Counted from the first letter of the stretch, positions 45,749-55,171 are shown. The stretch: 64,000 nucleotides of DNA from Roseiconus nitratireducens (GCF_008629675.1 NZ_VWOX01000007.1:339300-403299), one strand, 5' to 3'. The notes: a model not told the origin generated them from the sequence alone. Numbers and translations are program-made.

Positions 45749-46807
45749 TCAGGGACCGGCCTGAGAAGACGTCCGGACAATCCCCGTTTTGAGAACCCAG
45801 TAGAGGAGAAACGTGGCAAGTGGAACCACGACGGCGACCGTCGGGTCGACCACATCCTTCAACCAACTCGCAACCGGAAGTACGAACTCGTGAGCGGCGT
45901 AGATCTGCAGGGGGTGTTTGCCGGTGTTCTCCAGAAAGCGACTGTAGAAGGGAATGTGCACCTTTGCGATTGTGATCATGTACAACACGCTCAAACCGCC
46001 GGCCAAGAAGATGTACCAGAATTGGGGCGGGTTGCCGTACTGGGTTGCGTAATCACCGATCTGCCTGGCGCCCACCAGAAAGCTTGCCGATAGCGACAGC
46101 CCGATCGTTGCGAACGACAGATACAGAATCCGTCGTTCCACTTCCGCCGGCGCACGGATCTGTTGGTGCAAGGCGTATCCGATGGGGATCACGCAAGCGG
46201 CGCATCCATAGCACGTCAGCAGGCCGTATTTGCCCGACACCAGCAGCAGTCTTGTGTACTCCAGGGGCCCCGGGCCGGTGTACGGCCAAACGCTGAAAGC
46301 CAGTTTGGTGCCGATGAGGATCAGCGCCGATCCGATCGCGATCGACTTCCACATCGGTTCGTCTTTGATCCAGTCCAGCACGAGGGGCGTGATCAGCATC
46401 GCCAGGGTGTAGAACAGCAGGACCGAATACAGACAGAGTGCAAACTGCCAGGTGAAATCGTCGTCACTCGGCTCCGCGTCGGCGACCAAATCGATCACCG
46501 CGGGGATGCTGATCAGAATCGCGTACGACAGAACCGTCGCCGAGCGTCGGAACAACTTGATGGACGTTTGCTCGCGACTGCTCATGTACCGCGGCAGATA
46601 GACCAGCCCCAGTGTGATTCCGTACACAATGATGAAGGAGGGGGTCGCCAGTCGTCCAAAGAACAAGAGCGAGTCTAGCAGCACACCGCTGATGTCCAGC
46701 CGTTCATAGAAACCGGGGCCGAAGTGCGCGACGATCATCGCGGCGATCGCCAATCCTCGCGTCTGGTCCAGTTGGACGTAACGCACTTTCGATGTCTGGT
46801 GCTCCAT
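45749..46807 (-). CDS. Multi-pass membrane acyltransferase-like protein (OpgC/heparan-alpha-glucosaminide acyltransferase type)
   Basis: 352 residues with about ten membrane helices. The first helix begins YVQLDQTRGLAIAAMIVAHFGPG, matching the 'lD.lRGlai..mv..H' opening shared by acyltransferase 3/OpgC/DUF1624 families; the conserved His is present. The C-terminus (GKHPLQIYAAHEFVLPVASWL) matches the 'G...L..Y..H' end. Such enzymes transfer acyl groups across or on the membrane, usually to sugars. The donor and acceptor are unknown. Upstream of the lactonase-like gene on the same strand, 107 bases apart. Confidence 0.72.
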   Translation of the reverse strand: MEHQTSKVRYVQLDQTRGLAIAAMIVAHFGPGFYERLDISGVLLDSLLFFGRLATPSFIIVYGITLGLVYLPRYMSSREQTSIKLFRRSATVLSYAILISIPAVIDLVADAEPSDDDFTWQFALCLYSVLLFYTLAMLITPLVLDWIKDEPMWKSIAIGSALILIGTKLAFSVWPYTGPGPLEYTRLLLVSGKYGLLTCYGCAACVIPIGYALHQQIRAPAEVERRILYLSFATIGLSLSASFLVGARQIGDYATQYGNPPQFWYIFLAGGLSVLYMITIAKVHIPFYSRFLENTGKHPLQIYAAHEFVLPVASWLKDVVDPTVAVVVPLATFLLYWVLKTGIVRTSSQAGP

Positions 46808-47436
46808 GATTCCTCCGGTCTTCCGAAACCGGCTTCATTGTTCGAGAGACAGAAACGCGGCGTTTTGATTGTTGATCGTCGCCTTGCACTCCGTGAAAGC
46901 TGCGTCCATTCCGGCTGCTCACGACGAGCTGAACGCGACTTTGCAGAACACTGGGCCTTGAAACACACTGCCTTGAAACAGACTGGGCCAGGAAACCAAC
47001 GGCCTGCTTCGGGGCAACCGTTCGGGTGCGGACGTGCGTGGGGCAAGGCAACGAATCGCTAAGAAGGCTTGACCGCTCATCGCCGCGTCCTTCGGGGGTG
47101 GAGGTTCCCCGTATACCCGACGCATCCGGCGCGACACTTTCCTTTCCCCAACGCGTCGCGATTCCGACACACGACTTTGCTGATTTGGCCGGCCGAGCGC
47201 GGCAAGACGGTCGCTGCCAAGACCGGAGTGTTGCAACCCGGCTGGGGAGGCTCCCCCTCTCATCCCCGGGTTCCTGCCCGCGCATACCCTCCCGTCTGGC
47301 TCCGCCAAGCACCGGGTCAAGGGGGCGACGGCAGCTTCAGGAGCCTCCCGCAAGGTTCGCTCAAACTTTCGCCGACAAACGTCGATAGGATCACGAAGAT
47401 GTCGTCTTGCTCCCCCCAAACGTTTGTAGGTGGTCG
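46808..47436. other. 629-base spacer, no supported gene
   Basis: Between the leftward acyltransferase-like gene and the rightward RdgC-like gene. Open frames occur on both strands (for example minus 46919-47419), none with a clear protein family. It contains a 15-bp tandem duplication CCTTGAAACACACTG / CCTTGAAACAGACTG at 46956-46985. GGTGG just before 47437 may be the ribosome site of the RdgC-like gene. No RNA gene was recognised. The stretch around 47220-47310 is rich in CCCxx runs. Confidence 0.4.
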
Positions 47437-48609
47437 ATGCCTTTTCTGCGTGGAAGCCTCGGATTTCAACGATTTAGTGTCTCCGGTTTCGAATCGGACT
47501 CATTCGATGACGAGCACCTCGAAGCGCTCGCCGGTCAGGCGGCTGGCGGTTTCGAGACTGCATCAGCTGAGAACGTGTCCGTCGGGTTTCTGGCCGGTGA
47601 ACATCTCTTCGATGTTGACTTTAATCTTGGCAAGAATCTGATCAACAATGCTCTGCACGCCGCCGTTCGGATCGATACAAACCAGATCCCTGCGTCCTAT
47701 CGTGCGGCATGGTTGCAGATGGAATTGGCCGGATTTGCTAAAGACAGCGAGGACGGGGTGATCACCAAGGCTCAACGCAAAGAGGCCAAAGAAGCGGTCG
47801 AGCAACGGTGCGAGCAGGAAGCGGCAACCGGAAAGTATCGAAAGATGCAAACCTTCCCGCTGCTCTGGGATCTTTCGCAGGAGATGTTGTATTTCGGAGG
47901 ATCCGTTGGTAACTCGGCCCGTCATTGCATCGAGCTGTTGCAACGTACCTTCGGTCTGGAACTGAGTCATCGCGGCGCCGGCTCGATCGCCACCCAATGG
48001 GCGATTGACAACAAGGTGTTCGGTGAAGTGGATGATCTGCATCCGATCAGTTTTGTCAGCGATCTGATTGCCGGGGACCACGTCTGGTCCAACGAGCATT
48101 CTCAGGCTCCCGACTTCCTGGGGAATGAGTTCCTGGTCTGGTTGTGGTGGACGCTCGAAAACGAATCGGACTCGATCACCCTGGTCGACGAATCCGAAGT
48201 CACGGTGATGCTTGCCAAAACGCTTAGCCTGGAATGCCCCTATGGCGAATCCGGCAAAGAAACCATCGCCGCGGAATGTCCCGTTAAATTGCCCGAAGCG
48301 ATGCAGGCGATTCAGTCTGGGAAACTGCCTCGAAAAGCCGGCATGACGATCGTCCGCGAAGGGCGTCAATTTGATTTAACGCTGCAAGCGGAGTCATTCG
48401 GTATCAGCGGGGCGAAGATCCACTTGGAAGACGACGAAGAGTTCGATGACGAAGACCGCATTGACGCGATCCGCCAGCTGACCGATACGACCGATCTGAT
48501 GCTGCAGACCTACGTCAACCGTCGCATCAGCGACGATTGGGAACAAGACCGCCAAGCAATCCGCAAATGGCTGGGCGGTCGCGTCAGCCATGACCGCAAA
48601 GCGGCCTGA
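47437..48609 (+). CDS. RdgC-like protein (recombination-associated)
   Basis: 390 residues from the ATG at 47437. The N-terminus MPFLRGSLGFQRFSVSGF and the region IPASYRAAWLQMELAGFAKDSEDGVITKAQRKEAKEAVEQRCEQEAATGKYRKMQTFPLLWDLSQEMLYFGGSVGNSARHCIELLQRTFGLEL resemble RdgC: a helix rich in K/E after a small beta domain, then WDL...LYFG and 'LLQRTFGL'. RdgC is a ring-forming DNA-binding protein that limits RecA. The match is by pattern and could be wrong; the C-terminal half (after about 200) is more divergent, and a tail of acidic residues (DDEEFDDEDR) is present. It is a stand-alone gene 119 bases before the hybrid kinase. Confidence 0.62.
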   Translation: MPFLRGSLGFQRFSVSGFESDSFDDEHLEALAGQAAGGFETASAENVSVGFLAGEHLFDVDFNLGKNLINNALHAAVRIDTNQIPASYRAAWLQMELAGFAKDSEDGVITKAQRKEAKEAVEQRCEQEAATGKYRKMQTFPLLWDLSQEMLYFGGSVGNSARHCIELLQRTFGLELSHRGAGSIATQWAIDNKVFGEVDDLHPISFVSDLIAGDHVWSNEHSQAPDFLGNEFLVWLWWTLENESDSITLVDESEVTVMLAKTLSLECPYGESGKETIAAECPVKLPEAMQAIQSGKLPRKAGMTIVREGRQFDLTLQAESFGISGAKIHLEDDEEFDDEDRIDAIRQLTDTTDLMLQTYVNRRISDDWEQDRQAIRKWLGGRVSHDRKAA

Positions 48610-48728
48610 CGGTTAACCGCTGGACGTCGTTCGGCGGCCGTGACGCTCAGGGAATGCGCCTGAAGAATCTTGATTCCAACCGATGAACCGGCACCACGCG
48701 GCTGTTTTTCTTCGGGGGGTGGGATACG

Positions 48729-51698
48729 ATGAAGGTGGGGCCGAGCCCAATTTCTGGGGTTTTCGCGGTGGACGTCCTTCACGATCCGAATCTGGTTCAG
48801 CGATTTCGTTTCGCTTCGAAATCTGCGTCGGTTGCCGTCGTTGCCGTGGCACTGCTGGTGCTGCTGGGCTGGGCTGTGAACGCCGAAACGCTGAAGACGG
48901 TCTTCCCGGGAATGGTGGCGATGAACCCGGGCGGGACGGCGCTCGGTTTCTTATTGGCTGGGGTCGCCTTGTGGTTGATGCAGGAGGCTTCCGGCAAGCG
49001 CCACATGGCCACGGGGCTGGGGCTGGCGGCCGGCGTGACCGCGCTGGCGGCGGTGCGATTGGTCGGATACGCCTACGGTTGGGACGAGGGGCCCGATCGC
49101 TGGCTGTTTCGTCAAAGTCTGGAGGCCTACGAGATTCCCAACCGGATGGCGCCCAACACCGCCGCCTGCTTTCTGCTTAGCGGTGCCGCTCTGCTGATGT
49201 TGAACGTGCGCATCGGGCGTCTGTTTCGACCTTCGGAATCCCTGGCGTTACTGGCGTCCTTGATCAGCTTGCTGGCGATCGTCGGCTACTCCTACCGTGC
49301 CATGAGTTTGACCGGTATCGAGTCGTTCATACCGATGGCGTTCAATACCGCCGTAGCATTCGCGGTCTTGAATATTGGAATTCTGTGCGCCCGGCCCGCC
49401 GAGGGCCTGATGGCGATTGTCAGTAGTGGCGGCTCCGGCGGCCTGATGGTACGTCGACTGCTGCCCGCCGCCGTTCTGATCCCGGCACTGATCGGCATGC
49501 TGCGCTGGTATGCCCGCCAGCACGCCCTTTTCGATGAAGGGATGGGGCTGTCCTTGTTCGTGCTCGCCAACATCATCGTGTTCAGCTTGCTGATCTGGTG
49601 GATGGGTTTTTCGCTCAACCGTTCGGATGCGGAACTGCAACAAGCCAAACGTGATGCTGAAGCTGCCAATAAGGCGAAGAGTGAGTTTCTTGCCAACATG
49701 AGCCATGAGATTCGGACTCCGATGAATGGAATCATCGGCATGACGGATCTGGCATTGGACACCGAGTTGACGCCGGAGCAGCGTGAATACCTGGGCATGG
49801 TCAAATCATCGGCCGACCATCTGTTGGCGGTCATCAACGACATCCTGGACTTTTCCAAGATCGAAGCCGGCAAGCTGGAAATGGAGTCCATCGCCTTTTC
49901 GCTTCGCGCCTGTTTGGACGACATCCTCGCCGCGCTCGGCATGCGGGCCCAAGCGAAGGGGCTGGAATTGATCGAAGATGTTTCCGTGGATGTGCCGGAC
50001 ACGCTGGTCGGAGACCCGGGACGGCTCCGCCAAGTCATCTTCAATTTGGTCGGCAACGCGATCAAATTCACTGAGCAAGGGGAAATCGTTTTGCACGCCG
50101 AAAGCCTGCATCAGGATGACCAGACCGTCGAACTGCAGTTTTCCGTGTCCGATACCGGGATCGGCATCCCGCACGACAAACGCGAGCGGTTGTTCGTCGC
50201 GTTTTCTCAAGTCGATGCCTCCACCACGCGAAAGTACGGCGGGACCGGATTGGGACTGGCGATCTCCACCCAGTTGGTCCAGATGATGAATGGCCGGATT
50301 TGGGTGGAGGCCGAACCGGGCCGCGGCAGCACGTTCTACTTCACGGCCCAGTTCGGCCTGTCCGACGCGGAAGTGCCACGCAAACTGTCGCCGCCGTCGA
50401 GCAACCTGCAGGGCATCCGCGTCCTGGTGGTCGACGACAACCAAACCAACCGGCATGTGTTGACCCGAATGCTGTCACATTGGGGCATGGCGGTGAAAGC
50501 CGCCGAAAGCGGCCGCGAAGCACTGGCGATGCTGGATAGCGCGCACCAATCCGGCCAGCCCTATCGCCTGGTCTTGCTGGACAACATGATGCCGACGATG
50601 GACGGTTTTGAATTGGCCAAACACATCCGACGCCATCCGGAATTGGTCGACGCGACGTTGATGATGATCTCCTCAGCGGCGCGCCGTGAAGATGCAATCC
50701 GTTGCAAGAAGATCGGTGTCTCGCACTACCTGAGCAAGCCGATTCGACGTGTCGAGCTGATGGAATCGCTGAATGAAGCATTGGGGATCGCTGCCGCCGA
50801 GAACCAACCACCGGAGGGACCACAAACGACGGAAACCTGTTCGAAGCCCTTGCGATTGCTCCTGGCCGAAGATAACCCCGTCAATCAAAAGCTGGCGATC
50901 CGCCTGCTGGAGAAGCGGGGGCACTCGGTGAAGGTCGTCGGAAACGGTCGGGAAGCGATTGCGGCGGTGGCCGAGGAAACATTTGACGCGGTGTTGATGG
51001 ACGTTCAAATGCCCGAGATGGACGGCATTGACGCGACCATCGCGCTGCGTCAACGCGAACGACAAACGGGTGGTCATGTCCCGGTGATTGCGATGACCGC
51101 GCACGCCATGGAGGGTGACCGCCAGCGATGTCTGGATGCGGGAATGGATGACTATGTTTCCAAGCCCTTGCATCCGAGCGACCTGTTCGACACGATCGAA
51201 AAAAACGCTTCGGCCCAACCAACCTCCGAGGCGGCGCATACGACGGAAGCATCGGCTTCGCTGTGTTCCGACGGGGCCGAACGGGTTAATCAGGAACCCT
51301 GTAATCAGGAACCCTGCGATCAGCAAGCGTCCGATGAAGAACCGTCCGTGCAGCAACCGGTCGTGACCTTCGATCGAGCCGCGGCCCTGGAGTTCATGGG
51401 CGGAGACGAAGCCCTGTTCGCGGATGTTGTTCAGGCGTTCTGTGAGGAGTATCCCATCTTGCTCTCGCAGATTCGCGACGGATTGCAGCAGGGCGATGAC
51501 AAGTTGCTGCGCCGCGCGGCGCACACGTTGAAAAGCAATGCCCGAACCCTCGGCGCCAGCCAGATCTTCGAAACCTCGCAACGGCTGGAAGCCTTCGCCG
51601 CCGAGGCTGACATGAAGGCTGCCGCGTCGCTGGTGCCAGAATTGGAAGCATCCCTTCCCATTTTGGAACGGTCACTGCTGGACGCCTGCAACCAATAG
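48729..51698 (+). CDS. Membrane hybrid histidine kinase: 7-8 TM-HisKA-HATPase-REC-REC-Hpt
   Basis: 989 residues. The first 295 residues have about eight membrane helices with no known ligand domain. HisKA has His 326 (NMSHEIRTPMN); HATPase has NLVGNAIKFT, DTGIGIP and GGTGLGLAIS. Two receivers follow (LLDNMMPTMDG and LMDVQMPEMDG). The C-terminal Hpt has RRAAHTLKSNARTLGA. The linker before the Hpt carries an in-frame 15-bp duplication (51288-51317) encoding NQEPCNQEPC. The protein may sense a membrane or small-molecule signal and act in a phosphorelay; a response regulator with an output domain is not nearby. Confidence 0.92.
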   Translation: MKVGPSPISGVFAVDVLHDPNLVQRFRFASKSASVAVVAVALLVLLGWAVNAETLKTVFPGMVAMNPGGTALGFLLAGVALWLMQEASGKRHMATGLGLAAGVTALAAVRLVGYAYGWDEGPDRWLFRQSLEAYEIPNRMAPNTAACFLLSGAALLMLNVRIGRLFRPSESLALLASLISLLAIVGYSYRAMSLTGIESFIPMAFNTAVAFAVLNIGILCARPAEGLMAIVSSGGSGGLMVRRLLPAAVLIPALIGMLRWYARQHALFDEGMGLSLFVLANIIVFSLLIWWMGFSLNRSDAELQQAKRDAEAANKAKSEFLANMSHEIRTPMNGIIGMTDLALDTELTPEQREYLGMVKSSADHLLAVINDILDFSKIEAGKLEMESIAFSLRACLDDILAALGMRAQAKGLELIEDVSVDVPDTLVGDPGRLRQVIFNLVGNAIKFTEQGEIVLHAESLHQDDQTVELQFSVSDTGIGIPHDKRERLFVAFSQVDASTTRKYGGTGLGLAISTQLVQMMNGRIWVEAEPGRGSTFYFTAQFGLSDAEVPRKLSPPSSNLQGIRVLVVDDNQTNRHVLTRMLSHWGMAVKAAESGREALAMLDSAHQSGQPYRLVLLDNMMPTMDGFELAKHIRRHPELVDATLMMISSAARREDAIRCKKIGVSHYLSKPIRRVELMESLNEALGIAAAENQPPEGPQTTETCSKPLRLLLAEDNPVNQKLAIRLLEKRGHSVKVVGNGREAIAAVAEETFDAVLMDVQMPEMDGIDATIALRQRERQTGGHVPVIAMTAHAMEGDRQRCLDAGMDDYVSKPLHPSDLFDTIEKNASAQPTSEAAHTTEASASLCSDGAERVNQEPCNQEPCDQQASDEEPSVQQPVVTFDRAAALEFMGGDEALFADVVQAFCEEYPILLSQIRDGLQQGDDKLLRRAAHTLKSNARTLGASQIFETSQRLEAFAAEADMKAAASLVPELEASLPILERSLLDACNQ

Positions 51699-51732
51699 CG
51701 ACCCCGCGGTTCTCCTTTCCGTTCCACAGCCG

Positions 51733-52365
51733 TCAGTTGGCGGCCGTTGCGCGTTGGAAGTCTCTCACCCATTGAGGAGTTTCGTGCAGATAGGCGTCGA
51801 CGTATTTGCGCCGGGTGAAGTAGTAGATCGCGTTGCCTCCCTGGAACACCAGGCTGAGCACAATGACGCTCCCGTAAAGTGTGATCACGAGCGATCGATA
51901 CAGTTCTTTCCCGGCCGTGCCAAGGAATTGGGAAAGTTCGGGATGGTTTTCAATATCCGACGTGCCTCCGAACAGCATCCACAGGCAATAGACAATGATC
52001 AGGCTGAGAAAACCGACCTGATTCCAGCCCAGCAGGGAGGCCCCGCCGGGGTCGAACTTCAGCAGTTGGCGGCGACCGCGGAATTCGAAATAGGCAACGA
52101 TAAAGAGGCCGATGGAGACCAGCAGTCCGTCCCAGCCGAGAACGGCAAATGGCAGCGACAACGCCGCGATGATTGCGATGGTCCAGCCGTTGAAAGCCGC
52201 CACGCCGGCGGCTCGGCGGATCGGCTTGATACGATCTTTCGCCCGCGCCAGCTCGTCGTAGTGCTCTGGAGTCAAAGGCCCATCGGGGGCCTGGGGGCCA
52301 TCGGGGGACAACGGCCCGTCGGACGTGGTCGGATCGGTTTCCACGGTTGCGCTGCTCCCAGACAT
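51733..52365 (-). CDS. Small membrane protein with DGP-repeat N-terminus, unknown function
   Basis: 210 residues from the ATG at 52365. The N-terminus has an in-frame repeat DGPLSPDGPQAPDGPLTP (18-bp units near 52277-52312). Four membrane helices follow (about 61-78, 80-95, 120-137 and 160-180), with EFRGRRQLLKFDPGGASLLGWNQVGF between them. The C-terminus ends YFTRRKYVDAYLHETPQWVRDFQRATAAN. No family recognised. It converges with the hybrid kinase gene, 34 bases apart. Confidence 0.7.
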   Translation of the reverse strand: MSGSSATVETDPTTSDGPLSPDGPQAPDGPLTPEHYDELARAKDRIKPIRRAAGVAAFNGWTIAIIAALSLPFAVLGWDGLLVSIGLFIVAYFEFRGRRQLLKFDPGGASLLGWNQVGFLSLIIVYCLWMLFGGTSDIENHPELSQFLGTAGKELYRSLVITLYGSVIVLSLVFQGGNAIYYFTRRKYVDAYLHETPQWVRDFQRATAAN

Positions 52366-52441
52366 GTCATCGGCTCGCGGTGCTTCACAAGTCTGCAACG
52401 TAGGTGGGCCGCACGGCAAACGCAAGTCCGGCCGCTCTTCC

Positions 52442-52483
52442 CAGGTCACTCTGCTCAGGTCGCTCTGCTCAGGTCGCTCTGGG
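52442..52483. repeat. 14-bp tandem repeat, three copies, upstream of psd
   Basis: CAGGTCACTCTGCT (52442-52455), CAGGTCGCTCTGCT (52456-52469), CAGGTCGCTCTGGG (52470-52483). It lies in the 279-base divergent spacer between the small membrane protein gene and psd. Confidence 0.88.
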
Positions 52484-52644
52484 ATCCGCCACCGCCCCTG
52501 GGATTCCCCGGACCGATCTGGCGACGTATCGTGAAGCGGCGGATCGCGGTCGCAAAATCGATCCGCCCAGCAGCGGCCATGCATCGGTTTCGAGATGCTC
52601 TCTGACGCGGCCGAAAGTTTCCCCACCCATGATCAATCAGGCTT

Positions 52645-53538
52645 GTGGACGAGATCGTCTTTTTTGACCGGTACCGACAGCAGACATGCGTCGAAAAGGT
52701 TTACGGTGACAAGTCGTTGCGTTGGACGTATGGATCGGTCGGTGGCAAGATCGCGTTGGCCACGGTCGTCAAACGGTTGTGGTTCTCACGCTTCTACGGC
52801 TGGCTCATGGATCGACGCAGCTCGCGCGAGAAAATTGCACCGTTCATCGAACGGTACGAAATTGATGCTGACGAATTTGTGCGGGCCCCGGACCAGTTCG
52901 AGAACTTCAACGCTTTTTTTTATCGACGTTTGAAGCCCCAGGCGAGGCCGATCGATTCCGATCCAACGACGGTTGTCTTTCCCGCCGATGGACGCCACCT
53001 GTGCATTCCGGACCTCTCCGAAAGCGATGGGTTGTTGGTCAAGGGAGAGCGGTTGGACCTGGAGACGTTGGTGGCCGATGCGGATTTGGCGCGGCATTAC
53101 GCGCGTGGATCGCTGTTGGTCTCACGTCTGTGTCCGGTCGACTACCATCGTTTTCACTTTCCGGTCGCGGGATGTCCTGGACCACCCCGGCACGTCAACG
53201 GCCCGCTCTATTCGGTGAATCCGATCGCGCTTCGGCAGAACATCCAGATCCTGGCCACCAATCGACGTGTCCTGACCGTGCTGGATACCGAGACGATAGG
53301 CAGGGTGCTGCTTCTGGAAATCGGAGCCACGTGCGTTGGCGGGATTTGTCAGACCTATTCGGCGGGTTTGAACGTTTCGAAGGGGGACGAGAAAGGGTAT
53401 TTCCGCTTCGGCGCCTCGTCGACCATCGTGATTTTCGAGCCCGGTCGCATCCGCTTCGACGACGACCTGCTTGTCCAGTCGCAACAGAAAAGAGAGCTGT
53501 ACGCGCACGTCGGGGACCACATGGGCACAATCCTGTGA
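52645..53538 (+). CDS. psd: Phosphatidylserine decarboxylase
   Basis: 297 residues from a GTG at 52645; the nearby ATG at 52629 is out of frame. Conserved features include NFNAFFYRRLKPQARPI, PADGR with Asp 115, VDYHRFHFPV with His 168, and RFGASSTIVIFEPGRI. The Asp/His/Ser triad is as expected. The self-cleavage site of the family is usually GST (or GSS); here it reads Ala257-Ser258-Ser259, with Ala before the serine that should become pyruvoyl. The enzyme converts phosphatidylserine to phosphatidylethanolamine on the membrane. It is alone, without pssA. Confidence 0.9.
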   Translation: MDEIVFFDRYRQQTCVEKVYGDKSLRWTYGSVGGKIALATVVKRLWFSRFYGWLMDRRSSREKIAPFIERYEIDADEFVRAPDQFENFNAFFYRRLKPQARPIDSDPTTVVFPADGRHLCIPDLSESDGLLVKGERLDLETLVADADLARHYARGSLLVSRLCPVDYHRFHFPVAGCPGPPRHVNGPLYSVNPIALRQNIQILATNRRVLTVLDTETIGRVLLLEIGATCVGGICQTYSAGLNVSKGDEKGYFRFGASSTIVIFEPGRIRFDDDLLVQSQQKRELYAHVGDHMGTIL

Positions 53539-53652
53539 CGCAACGGCAGCACATCCTCAAGCAACGTGCTTTGACCGCGCGTTGGGGCAGGGACGATCAC
53601 AGCATGCAACAGTGGATTGCCGGGTGATGCCGCGCGTTTCAGGGATCGTCAA

Positions 53653-53682
53653 CTCCAGGGCGTCTCGTAGGTTGCCCTGGAG
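53653..53682 (+). other. Inverted repeat in the leader of the TrkH/KtrB-type gene
   Basis: A perfect 9-bp stem, CTCCAGGGC (53653-53661) and GCCCTGGAG (53674-53682), with a 12-base loop. A second, distant inverted repeat GGTAACCG (53710-53717) and CGGTTACC (53789-53796) follows, just before the start at 53810. This 271-base stretch (53539-53809) has no gene. The pair may fold as a structured leader, but it does not match any riboswitch I know. Confidence 0.5.
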
Positions 53683-53809
53683 ACCATTCCGTTCCCGTTA
53701 CGACCCTTTGGTAACCGCATCGATTCGCAGCTATTGCCGAAAACCTCTGGTTGAAGATAGAAAGCCGAACAAGTCGATCACTTTCCCCCGGTTACCGGCG
53801 TTTGGGTTT

Positions 53810-55120
53810 ATGAGAAGTCGCATCCAATCCCTTCATCCTCTTAAGTTGTTGCTGGTCGGCTATGCATTTTACATCACTGTCGGATGGATCGTGCTCAGCT
53901 TGCCGGTCTGTCATCAGAACGAACGAATCTCAGCGCTCGATAATCTGTTCACGGCAACGTCAGCGGTCAGTACCACCGGGTTGGCGACCGTTGGTACCCC
54001 TGATAGCTATTCCTTCTGGGGCGAGGCGACCATTCTGGTGATGATCCAGTTGGGCGGTATCGGTTACATGACCCTCGGCTCATTTATTCTGCTTGCCCGA
54101 AAGCGGGAGCTTCCGTCGACCAATAAGGAGATTGCAAAGCTTACTTTTGCGATGCCTGAAGGGTTCAGCGTTCGAGGGCTGTTGTTGAACGTCGTGCTCT
54201 TTACCGCTGTGATTGAAATCTGTGGTGCGGTATGCCTTTTTTTCGCGTTTCGTGCGGCCAGTATTGAGGATCCTCTCTGGCAGGCAATTTTTCATGCGGT
54301 AAGCGCGTTCTGCACCGCCGGATTCAGCTTGTTTCCTAATGGACTGGAACAGTTTGCGTCCAATTTTTGGGTGAACGCGATCATTGCGATTCTTAGCCTG
54401 TCGGGAGCAATAGGGTTTCTCGTTTTCAGTGACTTCTTCTGGTCGTTTACGGGTTTTCGGCAGCGACGGACTTTGACGACGAAGATTATTTTGCATGCGA
54501 CGTTCTGGACGCTAGTCGTGGCGTGGGCCTTGTTGTTCCTGATGGAGCCTTCGTACCGAGAACTGCCCAGCGAGGAGCGGTTGCTTGTCTCGGGCTTTCA
54601 AGCGATGACGGCACTGACGACCGTCGGATTTAACACGACACCCATCGGTGAGTTTTCAGCAGCACCGACATTTTTGTTGTTGGCAATCATGATCATCGGG
54701 GCTTCGCCATCGGGCACGGGAGGTGGGTTGAAGTCCACTTCTGTTTCGGCGGCGTTTGCGACCGTGTATAGTACTCTCCGCGGACGCGATAAGATCACCT
54801 TCTGGGGTGTGGAAGTCCCACAGCATCGTCTGCTGCTCGCATTCGCGTCGATCGTGTTCTACGTTGTAATCTTCTTTGTTGGCGCCACGATCCTTTTGCT
54901 CTTGCAGTCGGGCAGCATGTTTGAGGACGTGGTTTTAGAGGCGGCGTCCGCGTTGGGCACGGTTGGTCTGTCACGTGGGTTAACCGGTGATTTAGAACCG
55001 CTCAGCAAGGTGGTCGTGATTGCCCTGATGTTTATCGGCCGCGTCGGACCGATCACGTTCGGGTTGGCGCTGTTTGCGAGCGAGCCGGATAAAAGGCGAC
55101 GCGATGATCTGGCGGTTTGA
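53810..55120 (+). CDS. TrkH/KtrB-family K+ (or Na+-coupled K+) transporter subunit
   Basis: 436 residues from the ATG at 53810; an ATG at 53627 would add 61 non-membrane residues. It has four membrane-pore-membrane units with the family's selectivity-loop glycines: STTGLATVG, CTAGFSLF, TTVGFNTTP and TVGLSRG. The SPSGTGGGLKSTSVSAAFATV stretch is also typical. Length fits KtrB more than TrkH (about 480). The cytoplasmic regulator subunit (TrkA/KtrA) is not near. A hand count of bases 54061-54300 gives about 51 % G+C against about 61 % for a 240-base part of psd, so this gene may be a recent arrival. Confidence 0.9.
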   Translation: MRSRIQSLHPLKLLLVGYAFYITVGWIVLSLPVCHQNERISALDNLFTATSAVSTTGLATVGTPDSYSFWGEATILVMIQLGGIGYMTLGSFILLARKRELPSTNKEIAKLTFAMPEGFSVRGLLLNVVLFTAVIEICGAVCLFFAFRAASIEDPLWQAIFHAVSAFCTAGFSLFPNGLEQFASNFWVNAIIAILSLSGAIGFLVFSDFFWSFTGFRQRRTLTTKIILHATFWTLVVAWALLFLMEPSYRELPSEERLLVSGFQAMTALTTVGFNTTPIGEFSAAPTFLLLAIMIIGASPSGTGGGLKSTSVSAAFATVYSTLRGRDKITFWGVEVPQHRLLLAFASIVFYVVIFFVGATILLLLQSGSMFEDVVLEAASALGTVGLSRGLTGDLEPLSKVVVIALMFIGRVGPITFGLALFASEPDKRRRDDLAV

Positions 55121-55171
55121 TCTAAAAAGATCGAGGGTGACTCCAGCGGATCCGTGGACTCGTTTCAGTCG

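Noticed and set aside
46919..47419. A 166-residue minus-strand open frame
   Set aside because: Low-complexity and Arg/Pro/Gly-rich; its C-terminus is made by the 15-bp duplication. Not supported as a gene.
53539..53809. A known riboswitch (for example c-di-AMP class) before the transporter gene
   Set aside because: I could not match the conserved core of any known class by eye; only the inverted repeats are reported.
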